This document shows positions 10,390 through 21,481 of a DNA stretch of 64,000 nucleotides, piece after piece. The stretch is from positions 47,343 to 111,342 of the forward strand of contig BMPS01000007.1 in NCBI GenBank assembly GCA_014647715.1, written 5' to 3'. The notes beneath the pieces were generated by a model. The model ran no database searches. It was not told the DNA's origin and was given only the letters and a program-made list of their open reading frames with translations. Position 1 is the stretch's first letter. Each line of letters starts with the position of its first letter. The position numbers and the translations under genes were made by a program. Source of the stretch: Streptomyces cinereus (GTDB taxonomy: Bacteria; Pseudomonadota; Gammaproteobacteria; Pseudomonadales; Moraxellaceae).

Positions 10390-11019
10390 TTACTGATGGG
10401 TTTGCATCACCTGAGAAAGCAAGTCCAAGGTTTCTACCAGTGGCAGTCCAACCACATTGCTATAGCTACCGTCAATCGCTTTGACCCACGCAGCACCCAG
10501 CCCTTGAATGGCATAACCGCCTGCTTTGTCTTGTGGTTCGCCCGTATGCCAATAATGCGTCATCATGCTGTCAGTGAGTGCGATAAATTTGACATCAGTT
10601 CTCACCACAGTGTGCTCAGTATAAGCCATCTGCCATTGACCGTCACGCTGCGCCAGTCGGCTCACTTGCACTGCAGTCCATACTTGGTGCGAGGCATTGC
10701 TCATTTGCCGCCACATCGCACAAGCATCGGCAAAATCGTTAGGTTTTTGCAGTACTGCCCCATCCGGCAATACGCCAATAGTATCAGCGGTAATCACCAC
10801 ACACTCGGTCATAGCGGTTGGCAAAACGTGTAAAGCGGCTTGCGCTTTTTGACTCACCATACGCCCAATATAGTCAATCGCCGATTCTTCTGCTAGCCGT
10901 GTTTCATCAATATTGACTGCCGCGCAAGTATGTGGCACCGCAACTTGATCTAACAACTCACGCCGCCTCGGTGAGGTGGACGCCAAGATAATCGGTATAG
11001 TGGCATTAAATTGATACAT
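10390..11019 (-). CDS. maf: Maf-like nucleoside triphosphate pyrophosphatase
   Basis: This 209-residue Maf protein (YhdE-type) hydrolyses dTTP/UTP or modified nucleotides to monophosphates, a housecleaning role tied to septum control. The family motifs are LASTSPRRRELL at the N-terminus, ITADTIG near residue 80 with the catalytic Asp, and DKAGGYAIQGLGAAWVKAIDGSY near 170. It lies 18 bases downstream of mreD, completing an mreB-mreC-mreD-maf cluster as in many proteobacteria. Confidence 0.93.
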   Translation of the reverse strand: MYQFNATIPIILASTSPRRRELLDQVAVPHTCAAVNIDETRLAEESAIDYIGRMVSQKAQAALHVLPTAMTECVVITADTIGVLPDGAVLQKPNDFADACAMWRQMSNASHQVWTAVQVSRLAQRDGQWQMAYTEHTVVRTDVKFIALTDSMMTHYWHTGEPQDKAGGYAIQGLGAAWVKAIDGSYSNVVGLPLVETLDLLSQVMQTHQ

Positions 11020-11037
11020 AATAACTTCTCAATACGC

Positions 11038-11523
11038 TTATCGCGTATAACGCAGCATGACAGCGACTAACAGCGGCCAAATTAAGGTACTGACGGCAAC
11101 GGTATAAAGTAATTGGGGTGCAAACACCCCTTGGGTAAATAAATGCAGAAAAATTAACGCAAGTTGATAAATCAGCAAACAGGCGCCCGCCAAAAGCCAC
11201 ACCAAGTTCGAGGACAATTGACGTAAATAACCACTGACAAACTTAATAAAAAACGCCACCAGCACCGCACATAAGGCTTGCTGACCGATTCGGCTATCTG
11301 TGAGTAAATCAGCAAACAAACCAACCACAAACGCCAATCCCATGCCAATTAAAGTCGGTTGAAATATCAGCCAAAAAATCAGCATCATGATCATCCACAT
11401 CGGACGAAATAGCGCAATCTCTGCCGACAGCGGATACACACTGAGTACCGATGCGATGATAAAACTGATTGCCATCACAATATATAAATGCTGTTTGGTT
11501 TTTTTGCGCTGAACGACGACCAT
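11038..11523 (-). CDS. mreD: Rod shape-determining protein MreD
   Basis: This 161-residue protein is almost entirely hydrophobic, with about five membrane helices. It is the MreD component of the elongasome, linking MreC to the cytoplasmic MreB filaments. Sequence is poorly conserved in this family; length, topology and position directly after mreC decide the call. Spacing from mreC is 11 bases. Confidence 0.9.
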   Translation of the reverse strand: MVVVQRKKTKQHLYIVMAISFIIASVLSVYPLSAEIALFRPMWMIMMLIFWLIFQPTLIGMGLAFVVGLFADLLTDSRIGQQALCAVLVAFFIKFVSGYLRQLSSNLVWLLAGACLLIYQLALIFLHLFTQGVFAPQLLYTVAVSTLIWPLLVAVMLRYTR

Positions 11524-11534
11524 AATCGGTGATT

Positions 11535-12362
11535 TTAAACCTTTTGCTGAAGCAATAAAACATAAGACGTATTGATAAAATTGGCAGCGGGTTTCACCAT
11601 AATCTTGGCATAGCCGCCCGCTTGCTCGGCTTCTACTTTTGCCACGCGCCCAACAGGAAATCCGGCAGGTATACGACCACCAAGCCCTGATGAAATTAGC
11701 TCATCACCAATGCGTACATCCGATGCCTTAAAGATATAATCAAGCACCAAATACTGCGGATTACCCTTACCCGATACAATGGCTTTTTGCCCGGTACGTT
11801 TGATAGTCACTGCAACGGATTGTTGGTCATCGCTGATTAACACCACACGGCAGGTATCGGGATAAACATTGACGACTTGTCCAAGAATGCCGTTTTCATC
11901 AATCACCGTTTGCCCGACAATCACTCCGTCTTTGCTGCCTTTATTGATGACCACCATTTGCCGCAGTGGATTGCTATCGGTACCAATCACGTGCGACAAC
12001 AGCAAATTAAACTGGTCTGGCGTGGTGGCGGATAAAATCCCTTGCAGTCGGGCATTTTGCGCAACAAGATAATCTTGCTGCTGTAATTGCGCTTTGGCAT
12101 GCACAAGCTCAGCTTTTAACTGGACATTCTCACGGCGTAACGCTTCTTTTTCGGTCATAGTACTATCAAGCCAGCCTGCAAAAAAACTTGGATAAGCCGA
12201 TACTTGATAGATGGGCTGCATGGCGGCATGGGTCGCGGTACGTACTGGCTGAAACCAACTGCTATTTTTACTATCCAATAACATCAGCACAATCGCCGCA
12301 AACACCACAATAAGGGTCTTGCGAATGGCAAGTGGTTGTTGGGTAAAAATGGTAAGTGACAT
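11535..12362 (-). CDS. mreC: Rod shape-determining protein MreC
   Basis: This bitopic protein of about 275 residues has a short cytoplasmic start, one membrane helix (LIVVFAAIVLMLL), a coiled coil (KEALRRENVQLKAELVHAKA) and a periplasmic beta domain with LISSGLGGRIPAGFPVGRV. I chose the ATG at 12362 (MSLTIFTQQPLAIRK) because it resembles other MreC starts; an in-frame ATG at 12371 and a TTG at 12413 are alternatives. It lies between mreB and mreD. A terminator-like hairpin separates it from mreB. Confidence 0.92.
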   Translation of the reverse strand: MSLTIFTQQPLAIRKTLIVVFAAIVLMLLDSKNSSWFQPVRTATHAAMQPIYQVSAYPSFFAGWLDSTMTEKEALRRENVQLKAELVHAKAQLQQQDYLVAQNARLQGILSATTPDQFNLLLSHVIGTDSNPLRQMVVINKGSKDGVIVGQTVIDENGILGQVVNVYPDTCRVVLISDDQQSVAVTIKRTGQKAIVSGKGNPQYLVLDYIFKASDVRIGDELISSGLGGRIPAGFPVGRVAKVEAEQAGGYAKIMVKPAANFINTSYVLLLQQKV

Positions 12363-12474
12363 AGGTAACATCCAAGTAAAATCTGTGGCAGTCAATACAG
12401 CGCGCGATAACAAGCCATCAGGATAGCAAAAATCTTTTAAAAAAAGCTATCGTAAAATCATCTTGTCAATAAAG

Positions 12475-12504
12475 CAATAAAACCGCTATTAAAAAATAGC
12501 GGTT
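12475..12504 (-). terminator. Terminator-like hairpin between mreB and mreC
   Basis: AACCGCTATT (12481-12490) pairs perfectly with AATAGCGGTT (12495-12504) around AAAA. Read on the minus strand it is followed by TTTTATTG. It would partially end transcripts after mreB and reduce mreCD expression. Confidence 0.7.
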
Positions 12505-12526
12505 AACGGTAACACATCAGTTAACA

Positions 12527-14174
<1,648 letters not shown>

Positions 14175-14477
14175 ATGTCGCAGACGCTTTCAACTGATGA
14201 AATTATGAACATCGCAAAACTTGCTCGACTTGGCGTGACCGCTGAGCAGGCAGATAGTTATGCCAATGACCTAAGCAAAATTCTATCGATGATGGATATT
14301 TTGGCAGAGGTCAATACTGACAATATCGCCCCGCTTACCAATGTCCATGATATGACCCAGCCACTGCGTGAAGATGTTGTTGGCGGTAATGGGGTCGAAG
14401 TCAATCGTGAGCTAAATCAGTCCATTGCGCCGAGCGTCGCTGATGGTCTATACCTTGTGCCACAGGTCATTGAATAA
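14175..14477 (+). CDS. gatC: Asp/Glu-tRNA amidotransferase subunit GatC
   Basis: This 100-residue small subunit stabilises GatA in the GatCAB complex that converts misacylated Asp-tRNA(Asn) or Glu-tRNA(Gln) to the amide form. It starts at MSQTLSTDEIMNIAKLARLGV, decided by AAGGA at 14163; an upstream in-frame ATG at 14127 lacks family similarity. The end (SVADGLYLVPQVIE) is typical of GatC. It is the first gene of gatCAB. Confidence 0.95.
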   Translation: MSQTLSTDEIMNIAKLARLGVTAEQADSYANDLSKILSMMDILAEVNTDNIAPLTNVHDMTQPLREDVVGGNGVEVNRELNQSIAPSVADGLYLVPQVIE

Positions 14478-14534
14478 GCCACAGCGCATCGAATAACTTG
14501 TCAAATTTTTGTTAATTAATTATAAGTGAAAATT

Positions 14535-16031
14535 ATGTCTGAACTACATACGTTTTCGGTTGCCCAATTGGCAGCAGGTCTAAAAAATAAAGACTTTAGC
14601 AGTACCGAACTTACCCAACATTTTCTTAATCGGATTGCCCAGCATGATAAAGCCATCAACAGCTTTATCACAGTCACGCCTGAACAAGCATTAGCACAAG
14701 CAGCAACCGCCGATAAATTATTGGCAGAAGGCAAAGGCGCAGACTTGACGGGCGTGCCACTGGCTCATAAAGATATTTTTTGTACCCAAGGCGTTTTAAC
14801 CACTTGTGGCTCAAAAATGCTAGAAAACTTTGTAGCGCCTTACAACGCCACCATCGTTGAAAACTGCCAAAATGCAGGCTTAGTCATGCTTGGCAAAACC
14901 AGCATGGATGAGTTCGCGATGGGCTCGGACAATGAGTCATCATACTTTGGCGCCGTGCACAACCCTTGGGATATCAGCCGTGTACCAGGCGGTTCATCGG
15001 GCGGTAGCGCAGCTGCGGTTGCGGCAGGTTTTGCGCCCTTTGCCACAGGCTCAGATACCGGCGGCTCCATTCGTCAACCTGCGTCATTTTGTGGTCTGAC
15101 AGGGATTAAGCCCACTTACGGACGTGTCTCACGTTATGGGATGGTGGCGTATGCGTCAAGTTTTGACCAAGCTGGCAGCTTTGGTAAAACCGCAGAAGAT
15201 TGTGCTTATTTGCTCAGCGTGTTATCCGGTCATGACAGCAAAGACTCAACGTCTGCCAACAAAGATGTGCCGGATTTTGTCGCTAGTTTGAATGCCAAAC
15301 GCCAAGCCAATGCCAGCCATGATAAACCGCTTCAAGGGTTACGCATCGGTATCCCAACCGAATACTTTGCCGATGGCTTAAATAGCGAGGTTAAAGCTGG
15401 CGTAGAAGCGGCATTAAAACAATACCAAGCCTTGGGTGCAAGCTTGGTAGATGTGAATTTGACCAAACCAGAAATCACCCTTGCCACTTATTATTTGCTC
15501 GCCCCAGCCGAGGCTTCATCTAACTTATCGCGTTATGATGGGGTGCGTTATGGCTACCGCTGTGATAGCCCAAAAAACTTGGAAGATTTATACACCCGCT
15601 CTCGTTCTGAAGGCTTTGGTGCCGAAGTACAGCGCCGTATTTTGATGGGTACCTATGCATTATCAGCGGGTTATTTTGATGCCTACTATGTCAAAGCGCA
15701 AAAAGTGCGTCGCCTCATCAGCCAAGATTTTGCCAAAGCCTTTGAAAGCTGTGATGTCATTGCTACCCCAACTGCGCCAACGACGGCTTATAAAATCGGT
15801 GCAAGCCTTAGCCCTGCCGGAATTTATATGGGGGATGTTTATACCATTGGCGTGAATTTAGCCGGTTTACCGTCATTAAGCCATCCGGTGGGTTTTGATG
15901 GTGACAATCTGCCTGTCGGCTTACAGCTGATTGCAAAAGCGTGGGATGAAGAGACGCTAATGCAAACTGCTGATGCGTATCAGCAAGTCACTGATTTTCA
16001 CCAACAACTATCACCCATCGCCAAAGCCTAA
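14535..16031 (+). CDS. gatA: Asp/Glu-tRNA amidotransferase subunit GatA
   Basis: This 498-residue amidase-signature enzyme releases ammonia from glutamine for transfer to the aminoacyl-tRNA held by GatB. The Ser-cisSer-Lys triad elements are visible: AHKDIF near residue 77, [12 protein letters not shown] near 152 and [16 protein letters not shown] near 172. The ATG at 14535 is preferred over a GTG three codons upstream. It lies 57 bases after gatC. Confidence 0.97.
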   Translation: MSELHTFSVAQLAAGLKNKDFSSTELTQHFLNRIAQHDKAINSFITVTPEQALAQAATADKLLAEGKGADLTGVPLAHKDIFCTQGVLTTCGSKMLENFVAPYNATIVENCQNAGLVMLGKTSMDEFAMGSDNESSYFGAVHNPWDISRVPGGSSGGSAAAVAAGFAPFATGSDTGGSIRQPASFCGLTGIKPTYGRVSRYGMVAYASSFDQAGSFGKTAEDCAYLLSVLSGHDSKDSTSANKDVPDFVASLNAKRQANASHDKPLQGLRIGIPTEYFADGLNSEVKAGVEAALKQYQALGASLVDVNLTKPEITLATYYLLAPAEASSNLSRYDGVRYGYRCDSPKNLEDLYTRSRSEGFGAEVQRRILMGTYALSAGYFDAYYVKAQKVRRLISQDFAKAFESCDVIATPTAPTTAYKIGASLSPAGIYMGDVYTIGVNLAGLPSLSHPVGFDGDNLPVGLQLIAKAWDEETLMQTADAYQQVTDFHQQLSPIAKA

Positions 16032-16042
16032 GGAGCCTTGTT

Positions 16043-17539
16043 ATGACAAACGAAAATAAACTGCAAGCGCCTTTAGTGGATGGCTATGAAGTGGTTATCG
16101 GTATCGAAATCCACTGCCAACTCAACACCAACACCAAAATTTTCTCATCGGCTTCAACGCTATTTGGGCAAGAACCCAACACCCAAGCCAATATTGTTGA
16201 CCTAGCAATGCCAGGGGCGCTGTCTGTACTCAACAAAAATGTGGTAGAAAAAGCGGTGATGTTTGGGCTTGGCGTCAATGCTGAAATTGGCATGATGAAC
16301 GCCTTTGACCGTAAAAACTATTTTTATCCCGATTTGCCAAAAGGCTACCAAATCAGCCAAATGGCGCACCCGATTGTTGGTACAGGCTATATCGACATCG
16401 TGGTCAATGAAGGTGAAAAAAACGAATATCCCAAACGTATTCACATTACCCGTGCTCACTTAGAGGAAGATGCAGGCAAATCGGTGCATGATGCGGTGCC
16501 ACAAATGACAGGCGTGGATTTAAACCGCGCCGGTACGCCGCTGATTGAAATCGTCTCAGAGCCTGATATGCGCTCAGCTGCCGAGGCGGTTGCCTATGTC
16601 AAAGCCATTCACCAGTTGGTCACTTGGCTCGGTATTTCTGATGCCATTATGGCGGAAGGCTCATTCCGTGCCGACTGTAACGTCTCCGTACGAAAACCCG
16701 GCGCCGATTTGGGTACTCGCTGTGAGATTAAGAACCTTAACTCGTTTCGCTTTATCGAGCGTGCCATCACGGTGGAAATCGAGCGTCAAATTGACTTGAT
16801 TGAAGACGGCGGCAAAGTCATACAAGCCACTCGCCTGTATGATCCCGACAAAGACGAAACGCGCTCAATGCGTACCAAGGAAGAAGCCAACGACTACCGC
16901 TACTTCCCAGACCCCGACCTGCTACCTGTGCATATTGATACCGCAACTTTTGAACAAATCAAAAACGCCATGCCCGAATTGCCAGTGGCACGTCGTGAGC
17001 GTTTTCAATCGGCGCTTGGCTTACCTGAATATGATAGCCGTATTTTAACCGCTAGCCGCTCGCTCGCTGATTACTTTGAGCAAGTAGTGGCAAAAGTCGG
17101 TCATGATAATGCCAAACTGGCTGCTAACTGGATAATGGGTGACCTGCTCGGCGCGCTCAACAAAGATGAAAAAACCATTGAGCAAAGCCCGATTTCAGTG
17201 AGCCAATTTGCCAAACTACTAGAGCGTATCAAAGACAATACGCTATCAGGCAAGCTGGCCAAACAAGCCTTTATCGCCCTATTCGCTGGCGAAGGCGGTG
17301 ACGATGAAACAGCCGTAGATAAAATCATTGCCGATAAAGGTTTAAAACAAGAAACCGATACAGGCGCGATTAAAGCGATTGTTGAAGACGTGTTGAAAAA
17401 CAACCAAGCGATGGTCGATGAGTACAAGTCAGGTAAAGAAAAAGCCTTTAACGGTCTTGTCGGTCAAGTGATGAAAGCCTCTAAAGGTAAAGCCAACCCG
17501 GCGCAAGTTAATCAGCTGTTAAAAGAACTAATTGGATAA
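16043..17539 (+). CDS. gatB: Asp/Glu-tRNA amidotransferase subunit GatB
   Basis: This 498-residue subunit binds the misacylated tRNA, activates the acyl group with ATP and transfers ammonia. The N-terminal catalytic cradle shows [17 protein letters not shown] and [17 protein letters not shown]; the C-terminal YqeY-like tail ends with [20 protein letters not shown]. It starts 11 bases after gatA with AAGGAG ahead. A tRNA-Pro gene follows. Confidence 0.97.
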   Translation: MTNENKLQAPLVDGYEVVIGIEIHCQLNTNTKIFSSASTLFGQEPNTQANIVDLAMPGALSVLNKNVVEKAVMFGLGVNAEIGMMNAFDRKNYFYPDLPKGYQISQMAHPIVGTGYIDIVVNEGEKNEYPKRIHITRAHLEEDAGKSVHDAVPQMTGVDLNRAGTPLIEIVSEPDMRSAAEAVAYVKAIHQLVTWLGISDAIMAEGSFRADCNVSVRKPGADLGTRCEIKNLNSFRFIERAITVEIERQIDLIEDGGKVIQATRLYDPDKDETRSMRTKEEANDYRYFPDPDLLPVHIDTATFEQIKNAMPELPVARRERFQSALGLPEYDSRILTASRSLADYFEQVVAKVGHDNAKLAANWIMGDLLGALNKDEKTIEQSPISVSQFAKLLERIKDNTLSGKLAKQAFIALFAGEGGDDETAVDKIIADKGLKQETDTGAIKAIVEDVLKNNQAMVDEYKSGKEKAFNGLVGQVMKASKGKANPAQVNQLLKELIG

Positions 17540-17546
17540 GTTGGTA

Positions 17547-17574
17547 TTGCAAATTCTGTCATTTTTGGTAGAAT
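17547..17574 (+). promoter_or_regulatory. Promoter of tRNA-Pro
   Basis: TTGCAA (17547-17552) and TAGAAT (17569-17574) are 16 bases apart, with the -10 ending 11 bases before the tRNA. The tRNA can therefore be transcribed independently of gatCAB. Confidence 0.6.
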
Positions 17575-17585
17575 AGTACACCTTT

Positions 17586-17662
17586 CGGGGCGTAGCGCAG
17601 TCTGGTAGCGCACTTGCATGGGGTGCAAGGGGTCGCGAGTTCGAATCCCGCCGTTCCGACCA
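17586..17662 (+). tRNA. tRNA-Pro (anticodon GGG)
   Basis: This 77-base gene includes an encoded CCA. The acceptor stem CGGGGCG pairs with CGTTCCG (two G-T pairs). The anticodon stem CTTGC/GCAAG encloses loop ATGGGGT, giving anticodon GGG, which reads CCC. The T arm has TTCGAAT. The sequence closely resembles E. coli proL. Confidence 0.96.
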
Positions 17663-17666
17663 AATT

Positions 17667-17700
17667 AAAAAGGCTTACGTTTTCGTAGGCCTTTTTCTTT
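17667..17700 (+). terminator. Terminator of tRNA-Pro
   Basis: AAAAAGGCTTACG pairs with CGTAGGCCTTTTT (one mismatched/wobble position), with a TTT loop and further T runs. It starts five bases after the tRNA. Confidence 0.85.
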
Positions 17701-17837
17701 TTTGGGTTTTTTTATACCTATTGTCACAGTATTTTTACGTGAATATGACAATAGTTTTTCTGTTTTGATAGATAATCTATTGATAAAATTTTCTTACTAT
17801 TTGGCCGTATTTATTTCACTGTATTTTCTGAAAAATC

Positions 17838-18113
17838 ATGAGCGTGATCATTAAATCATTCCTTGCTAACTATAAACTGACAAATTTGGCTGCGGCTTTG
17901 GTATGGATCGTTTTACCACTCACTGCGCAAGCCGATAGCGGTCATCGAGCACAAACCAACAAAGATGCGATTGTACGTTCTTGTCCCAATCGTTTATGCC
18001 CCGTCGTGCAGACCCTACCCAAAGGCATCAAATTTAGCTGGGTATTAGCCAAAAATGGCTTTGTGAACATTGCCGATTCTACCTTATGGGTATCCACTGC
18101 TGACATTAAATAA
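17838..18113 (+). CDS. Small exported SH3-like protein
   Basis: This 91-residue protein has a hydrophobic N-terminal segment (LTNLAAALVWIVLPL) ending in AQA-D, a plausible signal peptidase I site near residue 32. The mature part, about 58 residues, has the pattern of a bacterial SH3-like domain (DAIVRSCPNRLCPVVQTLPKG), with two cysteines that could form a disulfide. It probably sits in the periplasm. Such domains bind wall or protein partners; no specific role can be given. It is followed by a hairpin. Confidence 0.7.
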   Translation: MSVIIKSFLANYKLTNLAAALVWIVLPLTAQADSGHRAQTNKDAIVRSCPNRLCPVVQTLPKGIKFSWVLAKNGFVNIADSTLWVSTADIK

Positions 18114-18211
18114 CTGATTGTGTGTTTTCAAATTTTTCTTAAAAAGCCTGTCATGAATATGATGGGCTTTTTTGTTATGATAGTCTAAGCTTAATGTTGA
18201 ACGAGTCGATT

Positions 18212-18709
18212 ATGTCTTACCCAAAAATCATTATTTCAATTGAAAAACAACAACTTACTTTATGTCTTAGTAGCAACCAATCACAAACTTACCCCGTCTC
18301 TACTGCCAAAAATGGTATTGGACAACTACAGGATACTGGCTGTACACCGCTCGGTGCGCACCTGATTAGCGAAAAATTTGGCGATAATCTACCTATCAAC
18401 AGTGTATTTGTGGCACGACAATTTACCGGCGAAATTTATGACGATCATTTGGCAACTACATTCCCCAATCGAGACTGGATTTTGACACGGATTTTGTGGT
18501 TAGAGGGAAATGAAACGGGCTTTAATAAAGGCACCAATGAGCAAGGGGTGTGTGATACCAAGGCGCGTTACATTTACATTCATGGCACGCCCAATACCGA
18601 GCCGATGGGCATTCCGCTTTCTCATGGCTGTATCCGCATGCACAATCAAGACATTATCACACTGTATGACCAAGTGGATATTGGTACAGCGGTCGAAATT
18701 TTGCCTTAA
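18212..18709 (+). CDS. YkuD-fold L,D-carboxypeptidase/transpeptidase without signal peptide
   Basis: This 165-residue protein has the YkuD catalytic motif, HGTPNTE followed by SHGCIRM (His and Cys near residues 130 and 145). It lacks any signal peptide or membrane segment, so it should be cytoplasmic. In Acinetobacter a signal-less YkuD protein (ElsL/LdtK type) acts as an L,D-carboxypeptidase in muropeptide recycling in place of LdcA; I infer the same role here. The start at 18212 (MSYPKIIIS) is preferred; an in-frame ATG lies at 18194. No strong Shine-Dalgarno sequence is seen. Confidence 0.8.
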   Translation: MSYPKIIISIEKQQLTLCLSSNQSQTYPVSTAKNGIGQLQDTGCTPLGAHLISEKFGDNLPINSVFVARQFTGEIYDDHLATTFPNRDWILTRILWLEGNETGFNKGTNEQGVCDTKARYIYIHGTPNTEPMGIPLSHGCIRMHNQDIITLYDQVDIGTAVEILP

Positions 18710-18813
18710 ATTTATCAAAATTAACCTTAATAATATATTAGAAAAAATTAATAAAAGTGATTATTGGTTAAAAAAAATTACAAAATAGTTTTTATTTATT
18801 AGTATTTTAGGCA

Positions 18814-18819
18814 TATAAT
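18814..18819 (+). promoter_or_regulatory. Possible -10 element of nitroreductase gene
   Basis: TATAAT at 18814-18819 lies about 85 bases upstream of the start, with a weak T-rich -35 region. An inverted repeat ATCAATC (18832) / GATTGAT (18869) lies between it and the gene and could bind a repressor. Confidence 0.4.
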
Positions 18820-18904
18820 AGCTGTGTCACATCAATCGGCTTTAACTTTAATTAATATTAATAAGGTAGATTGATTATCAAATAACAATGAAAAGGAGCT
18901 GATT

Positions 18905-19513
18905 ATGTCAGTCGAAACATTACACAATATTGCAGAAACTCGCCGTTCTATCTATATGCTCAATGACCAATTACCTGTCTCAAAAGATGAGGTAGTTAAA
19001 CTGGTTGAACATGCCGTGTTACATACCCCCTCTTCATTCAACTCACAATCAAGCCGCTTGGTGGTATTATTTGGTGAAGACCATCAAAAACTTTGGCAAA
19101 TTACCGAAGATTTGCTACGCGCGATGGTGAATGATGATGAAAAATTCAAATCAACTGCCGATAAAATGGCCATGTTTAAAGCCGGCGCAGGAACTATCTT
19201 GTATTTTGAAGACCAATCAGTGGTCAAAGGCTTACAAGAACAATTCCCACTTTATGCGCATAATTTCCCAGTATGGGCTGAACACACCAGTGCGATGCAC
19301 CAATATGCAATTTGGAATGCCTTAGCCGCGCTCAACATCGGGGCAAACTTACAGCACTACAATGGTGTGATTGATGAAAAAGTGGCAGAAACATGGAACA
19401 TCGATAGCAACTGGAAGCTCATTGCACAGATGGTATTTGGTGGTATCGCCGCCCCAGCGGGTGAAAAAACCTTTGAACCTATTGAAAAACGCTTAAAAGT
19501 TTACGGAAAATAA
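18905..19513 (+). CDS. Nitroreductase family protein (Frm2/YdgI-like)
   Basis: This 202-residue FMN-dependent nitroreductase-fold protein has the short form of the family. The N-terminal RRSIYMLND, the FMN-contact VLHTPSSFNSQSSRLVVL segment (about 38-55) and the C-terminal QMVFGGIAAPAGEKTFEPIEKRL match the fungal Frm2 / bacterial YdgI branch. It probably reduces nitro or quinone compounds with NAD(P)H. AAAAGGAG precedes the ATG and a terminator follows, so it is monocistronic. Confidence 0.88.
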   Translation: MSVETLHNIAETRRSIYMLNDQLPVSKDEVVKLVEHAVLHTPSSFNSQSSRLVVLFGEDHQKLWQITEDLLRAMVNDDEKFKSTADKMAMFKAGAGTILYFEDQSVVKGLQEQFPLYAHNFPVWAEHTSAMHQYAIWNALAALNIGANLQHYNGVIDEKVAETWNIDSNWKLIAQMVFGGIAAPAGEKTFEPIEKRLKVYGK

Positions 19514-19552
19514 TTTCCCAATACGCGTTTTGATAGGCGTTACAATAAAAGC

Positions 19553-19586
19553 AAAAAGCCAATATCTGACAGTATTGGCTTTTTTA
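19553..19586 (+). terminator. Terminator of nitroreductase gene
   Basis: AAAAAGCCAATA (19553-19564) pairs with TATTGGCTTTTT (19573-19584) around an 8-base loop. Confidence 0.88.
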
Positions 19587-19790
19587 TATAAATTTGATTG
19601 CCATTAACTAAAAAATTAGCTCAGTAAAAACCCGACAATATACATCATGGTTTCTGTGGTCGGTATCGAGATTAGCGGCTTAATGATGTTGTCCATGACT
19701 GACCTAAATAGTCATACAGTGATTGACTGATTAGTGCTTTCTGCAGAGGCAATTTTCTTTAACTCACATGCCTACAATCCAGCCAAACTA

Positions 19791-21338
19791 CTACCAAAAC
19801 TTTGGCGCATTTTTAACCGTTTTTAGACTCACCGCGCATTGCTCGGCACTCGCTTGCTCACGTCCGCTAAACCAACCCACCGCAAATAGCGCATTTGGGT
19901 CAGTTTTGGCTTTCTCAAGATAGTTAGCATGACCGACCACGTTGTCATTATACTCACCGAGTACGTCTTGTGCAGGCTCTAAGTATTGCAAAAAGGCATT
20001 GAGCTTCGTCGCTTTTTTTCCTTTTTTGCCATTGTTTTGGCTAGTGAACAGCGGCGCAGCAAACTCACTGACATAACGCAGGCTTTTTAGGTCTTTACGG
20101 ACACCATGCTGGCTTTCAGTATCGAGACTGGCAAATTTATCACTTGCCGCGGCAATCGCGGTAAATAGTTTTTCCAACTTTTTGGCAACTGGGGCTTTGG
20201 CTTTTGGGTTATCCGCAGGTACGGGCAAATGGGTAAAACCAATCAGCTCTAACAGCAGAATTTGAAAGTCATTGGCTCTGACGGCATCAATCGGCATGAT
20301 ATCGACTGCCGTTGACCACTCGACATGCGGTGCACCGACTGACTCTAGCAGGGGCTGGGTTTTTATTTGCAAGATTTCTTTATCGCGATACTCCCCTAGC
20401 AGGCTAAAGGTTTGTTTGAGTACCATCAGCCAATTTGGATCGATATAATCTTGGGCAAATTTGAAATGTTTGAGGGCAGTACGTAAACGCCGAATGCCGA
20501 CACGCAGTTGGTGCACTAAGTTGCCATCGGGACTGCCTTCAGCAATTGCAGAGGCGTTGGGCAAAATCTGCACGAGGCAGTTATTGACCACTGCCTGCAA
20601 AAACGCAAATTGGCTGATACCTTTGTGTAATTGCAGCACACCCAAATCCGCTTTGACAGGCTCGGCAAATTGCTTATTCGCGAGTAACAGACTACCCCGC
20701 TGGGCTTTGGTAACAGTTGATAAATATAATTTGTATTTTTTGCACCAAGTTTTAGCTACCTCAATCAAATCACTTGGGTCACCTTCCAGGAGTTCAAATT
20801 CAATTTCATGAATATCCGATTGGGTTAACTCATGATTATTGGCGGATTTTCGTGAGGTTAGGCTACCTATGCCAACTTTGCCGATATCATAAGCGATTTC
20901 GATGCGGCTGTTATTTTTCTTAATTTGGCGAGAAATGCGCTGGACATCGGTGAAATATTGCACGGTTAAGGCTTGAGCGAGCTGGTCGAGCGGCATGATG
21001 CTAGTCAACTGCGCTACGACTGCGGGCTCTGTAATCAGTGAAACATCGGGCACAAGGCTACTAACATCAAGGGTGTCTGGCGTACCCGTCAGGCTTAGCA
21101 CGGTATTGAGTTCAACGCGTTTGGCAACGCCATCACCCGCTGTTTTGAGGGTTTGTACCCATTGATTGTCTTCGAAACGAATACGCAGGGCAATGCCTTT
21201 TTTGGCAAGGTCTTGATTGGGGGTATCAAAATAATACGCAGATAGCCGCTGTTGCCGCGCAGTTTTGGTGTCGATGTTTTTTCTTAAGACGCTTTGTTGA
21301 TAGCTTGGGACAGCAAACTTGAGTTCTAGTTCGTGCAT
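19791..21338 (-). CDS. CYTH-CHAD domain protein
   Basis: This 515-residue protein fuses an N-terminal CYTH triphosphate-tunnel domain (residues 1-200; the ExExK signature is ELELK at residues 3-7) to a C-terminal CHAD domain (about 225-515, with VHQLRVGIRRLRTALKHF). CYTH-CHAD proteins such as YgiF cleave inorganic triphosphate, and CHAD binds polyphosphate through basic helices. With the PPK2 at 33 kb it suggests polyphosphate metabolism. It appears monocistronic, with a weak ribosome site. Confidence 0.9.
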   Translation of the reverse strand: MHELELKFAVPSYQQSVLRKNIDTKTARQQRLSAYYFDTPNQDLAKKGIALRIRFEDNQWVQTLKTAGDGVAKRVELNTVLSLTGTPDTLDVSSLVPDVSLITEPAVVAQLTSIMPLDQLAQALTVQYFTDVQRISRQIKKNNSRIEIAYDIGKVGIGSLTSRKSANNHELTQSDIHEIEFELLEGDPSDLIEVAKTWCKKYKLYLSTVTKAQRGSLLLANKQFAEPVKADLGVLQLHKGISQFAFLQAVVNNCLVQILPNASAIAEGSPDGNLVHQLRVGIRRLRTALKHFKFAQDYIDPNWLMVLKQTFSLLGEYRDKEILQIKTQPLLESVGAPHVEWSTAVDIMPIDAVRANDFQILLLELIGFTHLPVPADNPKAKAPVAKKLEKLFTAIAAASDKFASLDTESQHGVRKDLKSLRYVSEFAAPLFTSQNNGKKGKKATKLNAFLQYLEPAQDVLGEYNDNVVGHANYLEKAKTDPNALFAVGWFSGREQASAEQCAVSLKTVKNAPKFW

Positions 21339-21481
21339 GATGGTGTCGATTAACCTATATAGCTAACGGATAAAACACCATCATAGCACAACTTTGCTTT
21401 TTAAAAATAACCACTTGGCTCATTTGTTGTTGGTAAAATTTTAAAGCATTTAAATAACGCCATATGATAAGGGTTGACAAG

